Shown piece after piece: positions 1 to 5,693 of a stretch of DNA of 5,693 nucleotides. The stretch's first letter is position 1. The number at the start of each line of letters is the position of its first letter. The translations under genes and the position numbers were made by a program. This stretch comes from Pseudomonadota bacterium (GTDB taxonomy: Bacteria > Pseudomonadota > Alphaproteobacteria > Acetobacterales > Acetobacteraceae), in NCBI GenBank assembly GCA_021826485.1, contig JAKAZX010000274.1, positions 1 to 5,693 of the forward strand. The letters are read 5' to 3'. The notes below the pieces were generated by a model. It saw only the letters and a list, made by a program, of their open reading frames with translations, was not told the origin of the DNA and did not search any database.

Positions 1-1805
1 GCCAGCAGGCCGCCGGCGGCGTCGATCGTGCCGAGGTTCGACACCGGCGCATCGATGGTGCCGGCGCCGGTGAGCGTATGGCCGCTGCCGATCGTCAGGT
101 CGCCCGCGGGGCCGCCGCCGCCGCCGAGCGCGATCGTCGAGGTTGCATCGAGCGAGACCTGTCCGCCGCCGGCGAGGGTGAGGTTGCCGGCGATGGCGAT
201 GGCGCCGCCGCCACTGGCCAGCAGCGTGCCGGCGCCATTCACCTCGGCATTGTCGGTGATGCCGAGCGTGCCACCGGTGACGGCGACCGTGCCGCTGCCG
301 CCCTTGGCAGCGACGACGAGCCCGATGCCGGCGTCATCGGCGCCGCCGCCGGTGACCGCCGCGCCGCTGCCGACCACCAGCGTGCCGCTGCCGGCGCCGC
401 CGACCACGATGCGGCCGTTGGCGGTCAGCGTCGAACCCGCGCTGACGACGGAAACCACGCCGACGCCGCCGGCATCGTTGCCGATGCCGAGCGCCGCCTC
501 CTGGTCGATGTATTGCGCCGCCGACGCCTGCACCGTCGCCCCGCCGGTCACGTTGAGCGCGCCGTGGCCGTAATTGCCGACCGAGATGCGCCCGCTGCCG
601 GCATTCAGCAGCGCCCCCGCGCCGCTTACGTCGGCGACACCGATGCCGGACGAAAGATCGCCGATCACCATGCTGCCGTAGTAGGTCGGCTGCGTGCCGG
701 TCACCTCCACCGTGCCGCCGGTCGCGATCGCCAGAGTGCCGCTGCCGAGTTCGCCGACCCAGATCGGCCCGTCCGATTGCAGCAGCCCGCCGCCATCGAC
801 GGTGACGAAGCCGCTGCCGTAGCTGCCGGGCTGCGCGAACAGGCCCCAGCCGAGGATCATCGCCGCTTCGGTGTCGCTGTACTCGGCATTGGCGGCGAGC
901 ACGGTGCCGCCCTGGACCACCAGCGTCCCGGTGCCCGACATGCCCACGCCGATCGCGCCGCTGCCGGCGTTCAGCAGCGCGCCGGACTCCACCGTCACCT
1001 CGCCGGTGGCGCCGCTGCTGACGCCGATCAGCACGTTCGGGTAGTCGTTCGGCTCGTTGGTCGCGGTGGCTTCGACGGTGGCGCCGCCGGAGATGACGAG
1101 CGTGCCCGCCGCGCTGTCGGCAATGCCGATCTGGCCGTTGGCGTCGATCAGCGCGCCACTGCCGTCCACGGTGACGAGGCCGCTGGCGCCGGCACTGCCG
1201 TTCGCCGCATGGCCGACATAGAACGCATAGCTGCCCGGCGCATAGGCGGCGGCGGAGGCGAGCACGGTGCCGCCCGCGGCCACCACCAGCGCGCCGCTGC
1301 CGCCGACACCGACGCCGATCGCGCCGCTGCCGGCGTCCAGCACGCCGCCGCCGGTCACGCTGACCGTGCCGCTGCCGCCCGGCAGCGCGCCGATGTCCAC
1401 ATTGTCGCCGACGCCGCCGGACGGGCTGCCGGTGACGCGCAGCAGCGCCAAGCTGCCGTTGATGACCAGCACGCCCGCGCCGGTGCCCCCCACCTGGACG
1501 CTGCCGCTGACCAGCGCGGCATCGCCGGCCTGGAGATAGAGCGTGCCGTCCGCCGACTGGCCGATCAGCAACGCCTGCGGTCCCGTCGTCAGGTCCAGCG
1601 TGCCGCTGACCCCCGCCGCCGCCTCGATCTCAAGCTGCGCGAGGCTGGCGGCGCCGGTGAGGGTGGCGGAGACATCCAGGAACCCGTCATCGCCGATGCC
1701 GGGCGCCGCCGCGGCCGCGACCAGCGTATTGCCCGCGTTCAGCGTTTCCCAGCTTGCGGCGCTGCCGACGCTGCCGCTGCCGCCGGCCCAGGTGAACGTT
1801 GTCAT
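1..1805 (-). CDS. Large glycine-rich beta-strand-repeat protein, probably exported (N-terminal 601 residues; C-terminus beyond left edge)
   Basis: This frame is open without a stop from the ATG at 1803-1805 to the left edge, so the gene is truncated by the window. A GGAGG at 1813-1817, 7 nt before the ATG, fixes the start. The product is rich in G, A, V, T and S and almost free of Cys, Lys and His. Residues 1-20 (MTTFTWAGGSG...SW) resemble the 'TWTGGSGxWxxxxNW' opening of large autotransporter-like or Hint-domain repeat proteins. Residues 148-506 carry about six units of roughly 60 residues built on 'GSGTLVVxGGATV' and 'LLNAGSGxIxVG' motifs, as expected of a right-handed beta-helix. Residues 572-601 (GSGHTLTGAGTIDAPVSN, then LGTIDAAGG) match a motif common in such passengers. 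No hydrophobic Sec signal peptide is visible, so type I secretion or a non-classical route is possible. A C-terminal autotransporter barrel, RTX or Hint domain cannot be judged here. The role (adhesin, surface layer or matrix protein) is inferred; that the frame is coding is well supported. Confidence 0.85.
   Translation of the reverse strand, partial: MTTFTWAGGSGSVGSAASWETLNAGNTLVAAAAAPGIGDDGFLDVSATLTGAASLAQLEIEAAAGVSGTLDLTTGPQALLIGQSADGTLYLQAGDAALVSGSVQVGGTGAGVLVINGSLALLRVTGSPSGGVGDNVDIGALPGGSGTVSVTGGGVLDAGSGAIGVGVGGSGALVVAAGGTVLASAAAYAPGSYAFYVGHAANGSAGASGLVTVDGSGALIDANGQIGIADSAAGTLVISGGATVEATATNEPNDYPNVLIGVSSGATGEVTVESGALLNAGSGAIGVGMSGTGTLVVQGGTVLAANAEYSDTEAAMILGWGLFAQPGSYGSGFVTVDGGGLLQSDGPIWVGELGSGTLAIATGGTVEVTGTQPTYYGSMVIGDLSSGIGVADVSGAGALLNAGSGRISVGNYGHGALNVTGGATVQASAAQYIDQEAALGIGNDAGGVGVVSVVSAGSTLTANGRIVVGGAGSGTLVVGSGAAVTGGGADDAGIGLVVAAKGGSGTVAVTGGTLGITDNAEVNGAGTLLASGGGAIAIAGNLTLAGGGQVSLDATSTIALGGGGGPAGDLTIGSGHTLTGAGTIDAPVSNLGTIDAAGGLL
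288..1364 (-). repeat. Tandem protein repeats of about 180 bp, arranged as alternating pairs (about 360 bp)
   Basis: Within the large minus-strand gene, units begin near residues 148, 211, 270, 334, 391 and 451, with a weaker seventh near 507. Each opens with a 'VTVDGSGALL'-like strand, then 'AGSGxIxVG', then 'GSGTLVVxGGATVxA', then a variable linker ending in 'IG'. Units 1, 3 and 5 share 'AGSGxIxVG', and units 3 and 5 share a YxDxEAA linker. Units 2, 4 and 6 have 'xANG/SDG' instead and different linkers. Same-type units are 116-123 residues apart. At DNA level a 25-nt stretch at 946-970 recurs exactly at 1312-1336, and a 17-nt stretch at 895-911 recurs at 1258-1274. This indicates duplication of a two-unit block. 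Confidence 0.75.
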
Positions 1806-1812
1806 GCCGCGC

Positions 1813-1817
1813 CCTCC
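1813..1817 (-). promoter_or_regulatory. Ribosome binding site of the repeat-protein gene
   Basis: On the minus strand this reads GGAGG and lies 7 nt before the ATG at 1803-1805. It is a near-consensus Shine-Dalgarno site at good spacing. It decides the start codon, and no better in-frame start lies upstream. Confidence 0.8.
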
Positions 1818-1933
1818 GCCCCGCGCCACAGGATCATGACGGCGGCGTGATCGTCAACAAATGTCTGGCGGGCCTGGGGTGCCGCAGGCTTTGCATTTGC
1901 CGGCTTGTGCCGCACACTCCGCCGTGAGCAACC

Positions 1934-1937
1934 GGAG
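1934..1937 (+). promoter_or_regulatory. Ribosome binding site of hutF
   Basis: GGAG lies 7 nt before the ATG at 1945 and supports that start over the in-frame ATG at 1861 and the GTG at 1924. Confidence 0.65.
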
Positions 1938-1944
1938 CCGGCGC

Positions 1945-3333
1945 ATGCCTCCGCTCGATGCCATCGTGGGCGGTGCCACGTCCTACCTGGCCGACGCCGT
2001 GCTGATCGGCCGGGAGGTGGTGGAACGCGTGCGTATCGATATCGGCCGCGACGGCCGCATCGCCGCGCTGCACCGCAACGCCGAACGGGCCGACGAACAC
2101 CTGGCCGGCCTGGTCGTGCCCGGCATCGCCAACCTGCACTGCCACGCCTTCCAGCGCGCGATGGCCGGACTGGCGGAGCGTGCCGGGCCGGAAGGCGACA
2201 ATTTCTGGCGCTGGCGGGAGGTGATGTACCGCTTCCTCGCCACGTTGACGCCGGACGATGTGCAGGCGATCGCCGCGCAGTGCTACGCCGAGCAACTGCT
2301 GAACGGCTACACCGCGGTCGCCGAGTTTCATTACCTGCACAACGCGCCGGACGGCAGCCCCTATGCGCAACCCGAGGAACTCTCATTGCGCATCACGGCG
2401 GCGGCGGAGGCGGCGGGAATCGACCTCGTGCTGCTGCCGGTGCTGTACCGTCACGGCGGCTTCGGCGGTGCGCCGCCGAGCGACGGGCAGCGGCGCTTCC
2501 TGCTCGATCCCGATGCCTATGCGCGGCTGTGCGGCGACATGGTGCGGCACGCGCGCATCGGCATCGCACCGCACAGCCTGCGCGCGGTGACACCGGAGGA
2601 GCTTGCCGCCGCCTGCGAACTTGCCGCGGCGCTCGGCCCGGCGACGCCGCTGCACATCCATGTCGCAGAGCAGGAGCGCGAGGTTGCCGACTGCCTTGCC
2701 TGGAGCGGCGCGCGGCCGGTGGCATGGCTGCTCGACCATGCGCCGGTCGATGCGCGCTGGTGTCTGGTTCACGCGACGCATATCGACGAAGGCGAATGCG
2801 CGCTTCTGGCGGGCAGCGGGGCGGTCGCCGGATTGTGCCAGACAACGGAGGCCAATCTGGGCGACGGCATCTTTCCGCTGCGCCCCTATCTGGCGGCGGG
2901 CGGGCGGTTCGGCGTCGGCACCGACAGCAACGTCTCGGCAAGTCCGGTCGAGGAACTGCGCTGGCTGGAATATGTCCGTCGGCTGGAAAGCCGCGCGCGC
3001 AATGTCAGCGAAACCCGGCCCGGCGCCTCGGTCGGCGCCGCGCTGCTCGGTCGCGCGGCGGCCGGCGGCGCACAGGCGCTCGGCCGCGCGTGCGGTGAGA
3101 TCGCGGTGGGCCACCACGCCGACCTGGTGGTGCTGGACCCCGAACACCCGTCACTGGTCGGGCGCAGCGGCCTCGGCCTGCTCGATGCCTGGGTGTTCAG
3201 CGGCACCGCGACGCCGGTGCGGCACGTGATGGTAAACGGCGCCTGGGTCGTGCGCTACGGCACGCATTTGCGCGGACGCGAGATCGAGGCGACGTTCGCC
3301 CGCACCATGCGCCGGCTGGCGGACGCATTGTGA
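1945..3333 (+). CDS. hutF: Formimidoylglutamate deiminase (N-formimino-L-glutamate iminohydrolase)
   Basis: The enzyme hydrolyses N-formimino-L-glutamate to N-formyl-L-glutamate and ammonia (EC 3.5.3.13), the cytosolic fourth step of the five-step histidine degradation route. It is a zinc-dependent amidohydrolase-superfamily member. From the chosen ATG it has 462 residues, close to the usual 450-460. The metal-site HxH is in NLHCHAFQRA (His65, His67), followed by Gln70. Arg91 lies in FWRWREVMYRF, Tyr130 in AEFHYLH, and His210 and Arg213 in APHSLRA. His239 and Glu242 lie in HIHVAEQ, His276 in HATH, and Asp327 in GTDSN. These line up with the metal, catalytic and substrate residues I recall for the Pseudomonas enzyme. 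The GGxPPSDGQRRF and TTEANLGDGIFP signatures are also typical. The start is set by GGAG at 1934-1937; the 28-residue extension to the ATG at 1861 looks non-coding. The following methyltransferase is directly adjacent. No hutH, hutU, hutI or hutG is visible, so pathway partners must lie elsewhere. Small departures are Gln299, where many homologues have Pro (GLCPTTEANLG), and Cys66 between the metal His residues. Confidence 0.95.
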   Translation: MPPLDAIVGGATSYLADAVLIGREVVERVRIDIGRDGRIAALHRNAERADEHLAGLVVPGIANLHCHAFQRAMAGLAERAGPEGDNFWRWREVMYRFLATLTPDDVQAIAAQCYAEQLLNGYTAVAEFHYLHNAPDGSPYAQPEELSLRITAAAEAAGIDLVLLPVLYRHGGFGGAPPSDGQRRFLLDPDAYARLCGDMVRHARIGIAPHSLRAVTPEELAAACELAAALGPATPLHIHVAEQEREVADCLAWSGARPVAWLLDHAPVDARWCLVHATHIDEGECALLAGSGAVAGLCQTTEANLGDGIFPLRPYLAAGGRFGVGTDSNVSASPVEELRWLEYVRRLESRARNVSETRPGASVGAALLGRAAAGGAQALGRACGEIAVGHHADLVVLDPEHPSLVGRSGLGLLDAWVFSGTATPVRHVMVNGAWVVRYGTHLRGREIEATFARTMRRLADAL

Positions 3334-3337
3334 CAGT

Positions 3338-3342
3338 GGAGG
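3338..3342 (+). promoter_or_regulatory. Ribosome binding site deciding the methyltransferase start
   Basis: GGAGG sits just after the hutF stop. It is 8 nt before the ATG at 3351, a good spacing, but only 2 nt before the ATG at 3345. It lies downstream of the possible GTG start at 3330. It therefore favours 3351 as the main start. Confidence 0.6.
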
Positions 3343-3350
3343 GCATGGGC

Positions 3351-4199
3351 ATGCGCAATACCTCCACCGGTCATGAGGTGAGCGATGCACCCTGGCTCGA
3401 TCTGCATTTCCGCTCGGCGCGCCGCGAATACGAGGAGTCGCTTCGTGAGGTCGGCCTGCAGCCGGGCTGGGCGGTCCTGGATGCCGGCTGCGGCGGCGGA
3501 AACTTCCTGCCGCTGATCGGCGAACTGGTCGGCGCGCAGGGGCGCATCGCGGCACTGGACCTGGCACCGGAGAACCTCGTGCGCGTCGGGGCGCTGGTTC
3601 GCGACGGTCATTGCCCGGACATCATCGAGACCCGGCACGGCAGCATGCTGGCGCTGCCCTACGCCGAAGCGACCTTCGACGGCGTCTGGTGCGCCAACGT
3701 GGTGCAGTATCTCAGCCAGGACGAATTCGCGGCGGCGGTGGCGGAATTCCGTCGGGTCCTGAAGCCGGGCGGTACTCTCGCGATCAAGGAATTCGATGTG
3801 ACCATGCTGCAATTCCTGCCGATGGACAGGGGCATGTTGCAGCGCTTCGTATCGGCGCGCCTTGCGTCGCAGGTCGCGAACGGCAAGATGGGGACGGGAA
3901 CGGCCTCGCACCTACCGTCATATCTGCGCCGATTCGGCCTTGCGGATATCCGGCGCCGGGGATGGCTTGTCGAGCGCTGGGCGCCGGTGCCGGACGCGAC
4001 GCGCGGATTTGTCGCGGAGCTGCTGGGCTACTTCGCGAGCGCGGCGCAAACCTACGATCTCGCGCCCGACGATCGGCGTGCCTGGCGCGCGCTCGGCGAG
4101 CATCCGGCCGCGTTGCTCGACGACCCGGACTTCTGCTTCCGCGAGTTTTTCGTGCTGACCGTCGCACGCAACCCGGGCGTCCCAGGCGGCGGCGAATGA
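3351..4199 (+). CDS. Class I SAM-dependent methyltransferase, substrate unknown
   Basis: The product is 282 residues from the ATG at 3351. The N-terminal half is a Rossmann-fold methyltransferase of the Methyltransf_11/25 (UbiE-like) type. SAM-binding motif I is VLDAGCGGG at about 42-50. The acidic residue that binds the ribose is likely Asp70 in AALDLAPENL. A motif II region (LPYAEATFDGVWCANVVQYL) lies near 102-121, and the conserved RVLKPGGTL strand near 135-143. The C-terminal half (about 150-282) has no motif I recognise and probably shapes the substrate pocket. No transmembrane segment or signal peptide is seen, so it should be cytosolic. The gene follows hutF almost directly and overlaps the next gene by 4 nt, indicating co-transcription and probably translational coupling. 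A GTG at 3330 overlapping the hutF stop would add 7 residues and cannot be excluded. The class is clear from sequence; the substrate (small molecule, quinone or other) is not. Confidence 0.88.
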   Translation: MRNTSTGHEVSDAPWLDLHFRSARREYEESLREVGLQPGWAVLDAGCGGGNFLPLIGELVGAQGRIAALDLAPENLVRVGALVRDGHCPDIIETRHGSMLALPYAEATFDGVWCANVVQYLSQDEFAAAVAEFRRVLKPGGTLAIKEFDVTMLQFLPMDRGMLQRFVSARLASQVANGKMGTGTASHLPSYLRRFGLADIRRRGWLVERWAPVPDATRGFVAELLGYFASAAQTYDLAPDDRRAWRALGEHPAALLDDPDFCFREFFVLTVARNPGVPGGGE

Positions 4200-4507
4200 C
4201 GGCAGAGCAATTCAGCAAACTCGTTCTCGCGCAGGCCTGCGCCACTGAAGGCGCGCATGGCGGCCATCCTGACTTCCGGCTGCACCGGCGCGTGTTTGCG
4301 ACGCTGGACTATCCGAAGCCGGGCTGGGCGATGGTGAAGCTGTCGGCCGAGCAGCAGGAAATGGTGACGGCGGCGGAGCCTGCGGTATTTTCCCCCGCGA
4401 AGGGTTCCTGGGGCCGGCGGGGTGCCACGCTGCTGTTGCTGGCGAAGGCCGATATGCGGATTGCGAAAAGCGCGATCCGCATGGCCTGGGCGAACGCGCA
4501 GCCGTGA
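4196..4507 (+). CDS. MmcQ/YjbR family protein (DUF419)
   Basis: This small protein of 103 residues matches the MmcQ/YjbR family, a CyaY-like fold often labelled DNA-binding, whose biochemical role is poorly established. Family signatures are HPDFRLHRRVFATL at about 24-37, GWAMVKLSAEQQEM at about 43-56, VFSPAKGSWGRRGAT at about 64-78, and a C-terminal helix with AWANAQP. The length is typical for a single-domain member. The ATG at 4196 overlaps the methyltransferase stop (ATGA). A weak AGGCGG at 4184-4189 provides a ribosome binding site 6 nt upstream. It ends the hutF group and meets the convergent otnC gene after 10 bp. The family assignment is strong; any link to histidine catabolism or methylation is only positional. 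Confidence 0.88.
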   Translation: MTAEQFSKLVLAQACATEGAHGGHPDFRLHRRVFATLDYPKPGWAMVKLSAEQQEMVTAAEPAVFSPAKGSWGRRGATLLLLAKADMRIAKSAIRMAWANAQP

Positions 4508-4511
4508 CGCG
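4495..4511. terminator. Possible small hairpin at the convergent gene junction
   Basis: CGCGCA at 4495-4500 can pair with TG plus CGCG at 4505-4511, with a GCCG loop and one bulged A at 4507, straddling the stop of the YjbR-family gene. It has no T-tract on either side, so it would not be a standard rho-independent terminator. In this GC-rich DNA it may be chance. No better terminator was seen between the two convergent genes. Confidence 0.15.
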
Positions 4512-4517
4512 CGAGGG

Positions 4518-5150
4518 CTACCCGAACGTCCGCAGCAGATCGTCCACCTGCGCCGAAGTCAATGCGCGCGGGGCGTGCTGGCGCAGCAGGAGGAACAGCC
4601 GCGCCGCTTCCTCCAGCTCCTCCGCCGCGTACACCGCGTCGGTCAGCGATTTTCCCGAGACGACCGGCCCGTGATTGGCCAGCAGCACCGCCCGCGCGCC
4701 GTGCGCCGCTGCGTGGATCGCCGGTTCCATCGCCGCGTCGCCGGGACGGTAATACGGCACGATCGGCATGCTCCGGCCGATGCGCATGACGAAATACGGC
4801 GTCAGCGGCGGGATCGGGTTCGCCGCGTCCAGATCGGGCAGGCAGGCAACCGCGGTTGCCATCGTGGAATGCAGATGCACGACCGCCCCGGCATCGGCGC
4901 GCGCGGCATAGAAGGCGCGGTGCATGAACACTTCCTTGGACGGCGCATCGCCGCCGACATGCGCGAAGCCAGCGTCCAGCCGCGAAATGCGCGCGGGATC
5001 GAGCCGGCCGAGCGAGGAATTGGTCGGCGTGATCAGATAGCCATCATCCAGCCGCACGCTGATGTTGCCGGCGCTGCCGACCGAGAAGCCGCGGGCGAAC
5101 AGGCTGGCGGCCAGCTCCACCAGCAGCCTGCGCGTGTCCGCCTCCGTCAT
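4518..5150 (-). CDS. otnC: 3-oxo-tetronate 4-phosphate decarboxylase (class II aldolase family)
   Basis: The enzyme decarboxylates 3-oxo-tetronate 4-phosphate to dihydroxyacetone phosphate and CO2, the last step of four-carbon acid sugar (threonate or erythronate) use. It is a cytosolic class II aldolase/adducin-type protein of 210 residues, a typical full length. SAGNIS at 26-31 and TPTNSSLG at 41-48 are phosphate- and substrate-binding loops of the fold. Glu73 in SKEVFMHRAFY is the likely catalytic acid/base. The divalent metal ligands are His92 and His94 (VVHLHSTMATAVACL) and His160 (LLANHGPVV). The family also holds fuculose- and ribulose-phosphate aldolases/epimerases. The otnC call rests on overall similarity to YgbL-type proteins and on the overlapping kinase gene. 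The ATG at 5148-5150 overlaps the otnK stop by 4 nt, implying translational coupling; its own Shine-Dalgarno (AAGG read from 5161-5164) is weak. The TAG stop at 4518-4520 ends the operon as seen here. Confidence 0.9.
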   Translation of the reverse strand: MTEADTRRLLVELAASLFARGFSVGSAGNISVRLDDGYLITPTNSSLGRLDPARISRLDAGFAHVGGDAPSKEVFMHRAFYAARADAGAVVHLHSTMATAVACLPDLDAANPIPPLTPYFVMRIGRSMPIVPYYRPGDAAMEPAIHAAAHGARAVLLANHGPVVSGKSLTDAVYAAEELEEAARLFLLLRQHAPRALTSAQVDDLLRTFG

Positions 5151-5693
5151 CGCGCGAACGCCTTGAGGAAGAAGTCCGGCGCGCCGAAATTGCCGCTTTT
5201 CAGCGCGAGGCGAAGGGCCGGGCCGGCACCTTCGGCAAAGGTCCAGGGCACGCCGGGATCGATCTCCGCCCCGATGCGCAGGCTGCGCACGCCGAGCCGC
5301 GTGACCACCGCGCCCGAAGTCTCCCCGCCCGCCACGATCAGGCGGCGCACGCCCTGCGCGACCAGCGCCTCGGCAATTTCCGCGAGTGCGGTTTCCACCA
5401 GCGTTCCCGCCCGCTCCCGGCCAAGCCGCTGCTGCAATGCCGAAACTTTGTCCGGCGGGGCGGAGGCGGCGATCACCACCGGGGTTGCGCCCAGCTGGCT
5501 GGCGAGCCAGTTGCGCGCCTGGGCGGCCAGCGCGGCGGCGTCGGGCGTCGCCAGCGGATCAAGCTCCAGCGTTGGTACTTGCCCGCGCGCCGCCGCGATC
5601 TGGCCGAGCGTTGCGCGCGAGCAGGAGCCGGCGAGCACCGCCGCATGGCCCGACACCGCCGGCAGCGCGCCCGGATCGTCGCGCGTTTCCAGC
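5147..5693 (-). CDS. otnK: 3-oxo-tetronate kinase, C-terminal part (four-carbon acid sugar kinase; N-terminus beyond right edge)
   Basis: The enzyme phosphorylates 3-oxo-tetronate with ATP to give the 4-phosphate used by OtnC. The visible 181 residues are the C-terminal nucleotide-binding domain of a four-carbon acid sugar kinase (formerly DUF1537, YgbK-type); the full protein is usually about 420 residues. Signatures are AVLAGSCSRATLGQI near the start, the glycine-rich GGETSGAVVTRLGV at about fragment residues 122-135 (5288-5329), and the conserved tail IDPGVPWTFAEG...LKSGNFGAPDFFLKAF. The frame stays open to the right edge. A GTG at 5654-5656 is internal, since family-like sequence (LPAVSGHAAVLAGSCS) runs through it. 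The TGA at 5147-5149 overlaps the otnC ATG. A dehydrogenase making the 3-oxo acid is expected upstream, outside the window. Confidence 0.92.
   Translation of the reverse strand, partial: LETRDDPGALPAVSGHAAVLAGSCSRATLGQIAAARGQVPTLELDPLATPDAAALAAQARNWLASQLGATPVVIAASAPPDKVSALQQRLGRERAGTLVETALAEIAEALVAQGVRRLIVAGGETSGAVVTRLGVRSLRIGAEIDPGVPWTFAEGAGPALRLALKSGNFGAPDFFLKAFAR

Larger units (their letters stand above)
1806..1944. promoter_or_regulatory. Divergent intergenic region between the repeat-protein gene and hutF
   Basis: These 139 bp separate two divergently oriented genes and must hold the promoters of both unless transcription comes from elsewhere. A possible minus-strand -35 box (TTGACG) is read from 1853-1858, but no convincing -10 box follows at 16-18 bp. 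A plus-strand TTGCAT at 1891-1896 likewise lacks a good -10. A weak imperfect dyad (GCAGGC at 1884-1889, GCCGGC at 1899-1904, 9-nt spacer) could be a regulator site. It is a 5-of-6 match in GC-rich DNA and may be chance. No rho-independent terminator or riboswitch-like structure was seen. Confidence 0.4.

Noticed and set aside
28..573. Proline-rich plus-strand frame (181 residues)
   Set aside because: The Pro/Ala/Ser/Thr bias comes from reading the complement of Gly/Ala/Thr codons. It has no ribosome binding site and no domain.
288..1364. CRISPR-like or non-coding tandem repeat
   Set aside because: Units are long, diverged, in frame and protein-coding with no regular spacers. They are protein repeats.
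78..1850. 590-residue plus-strand open frame opposite the repeat protein
   Set aside because: It uses the same codon register as the minus-strand gene, read backwards, and stays open because that gene lacks Leu-TTA/CTA-type complements. Its product is a disordered Ala/Arg/Asp/His-rich string without any known motif, while the minus strand shows coherent repeats and a strong ribosome binding site.
1861..1944. N-terminal extension of HutF from the ATG at 1861
   Set aside because: The extra 28 residues have no family resemblance and lack a good ribosome binding site. The ATG at 1945 has GGAG 7 nt upstream and gives the usual family length.
1802..2386. Minus-strand open frames opposite the start of hutF (also 1834-2370 and 2383-3147)
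   Set aside because: They are Arg/Ala-rich shadows of hutF without motifs. The hutF frame carries a full set of catalytic residues.
3611..4195. Upstream extension of the YjbR-family frame through the methyltransferase gene
   Set aside because: The first 195 codons are Arg/Gly-rich shadow sequence of the methyltransferase. Family similarity starts at the ATG at 4196.
5654..5656. GTG as a start of a short otnK
   Set aside because: The frame continues to the right edge with family-like sequence, and the remaining 169 residues would lack the N-terminal substrate domain, so this is an internal Val codon.

Overview
The window is very GC-rich and gene-dense, with short overlaps between genes. It fits an alphaproteobacterium. 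The style of the glycine-rich repeat protein at the left edge suggests Acetobacteraceae/Rhodospirillales, but that placement is an inference: no rRNA or other marker gene is present.

Left third (1-1805, minus strand): the first 601 codons of a large, low-complexity, beta-strand-repeat protein that runs off the left edge. It starts at an ATG with a strong GGAGG ribosome binding site. From about residue 148 it is built of roughly 60-residue units in alternating types, so the true period is close to 120 residues. No Sec signal peptide is visible. It looks like an exported or cell-surface repeat protein, but its C-terminus, which would show the secretion route, lies outside the window.

Centre (1945-4507, plus strand): after a 139-bp divergent intergenic region come three closely packed genes. 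They encode formimidoylglutamate deiminase (hutF, histidine catabolism), a class I SAM-dependent methyltransferase of unknown substrate, and a small MmcQ/YjbR-family protein. The second and third genes overlap by 4 nt (ATGA). The first and second overlap or lie 17 nt apart, depending on the start used. They probably form one transcript. No other hut gene is in the window.

Right third (4518-5693, minus strand): the end of a catabolic operon convergent with the hutF group. otnK (3-oxo-tetronate kinase, N-terminus beyond the right edge) overlaps otnC (3-oxo-tetronate 4-phosphate decarboxylase, complete) by 4 nt. Together they phosphorylate and decarboxylate 3-oxo-tetronates, derived from four-carbon acid sugars such as threonate or erythronate, to dihydroxyacetone phosphate. 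The dehydrogenase that would supply the substrate is expected upstream, outside the window.

No tRNA, rRNA, CRISPR array, insertion sequence or attachment site was seen. Apart from the unusual repeat protein and the uncharacterised hutF-linked partners, I found no clear evidence of a new multi-gene system.
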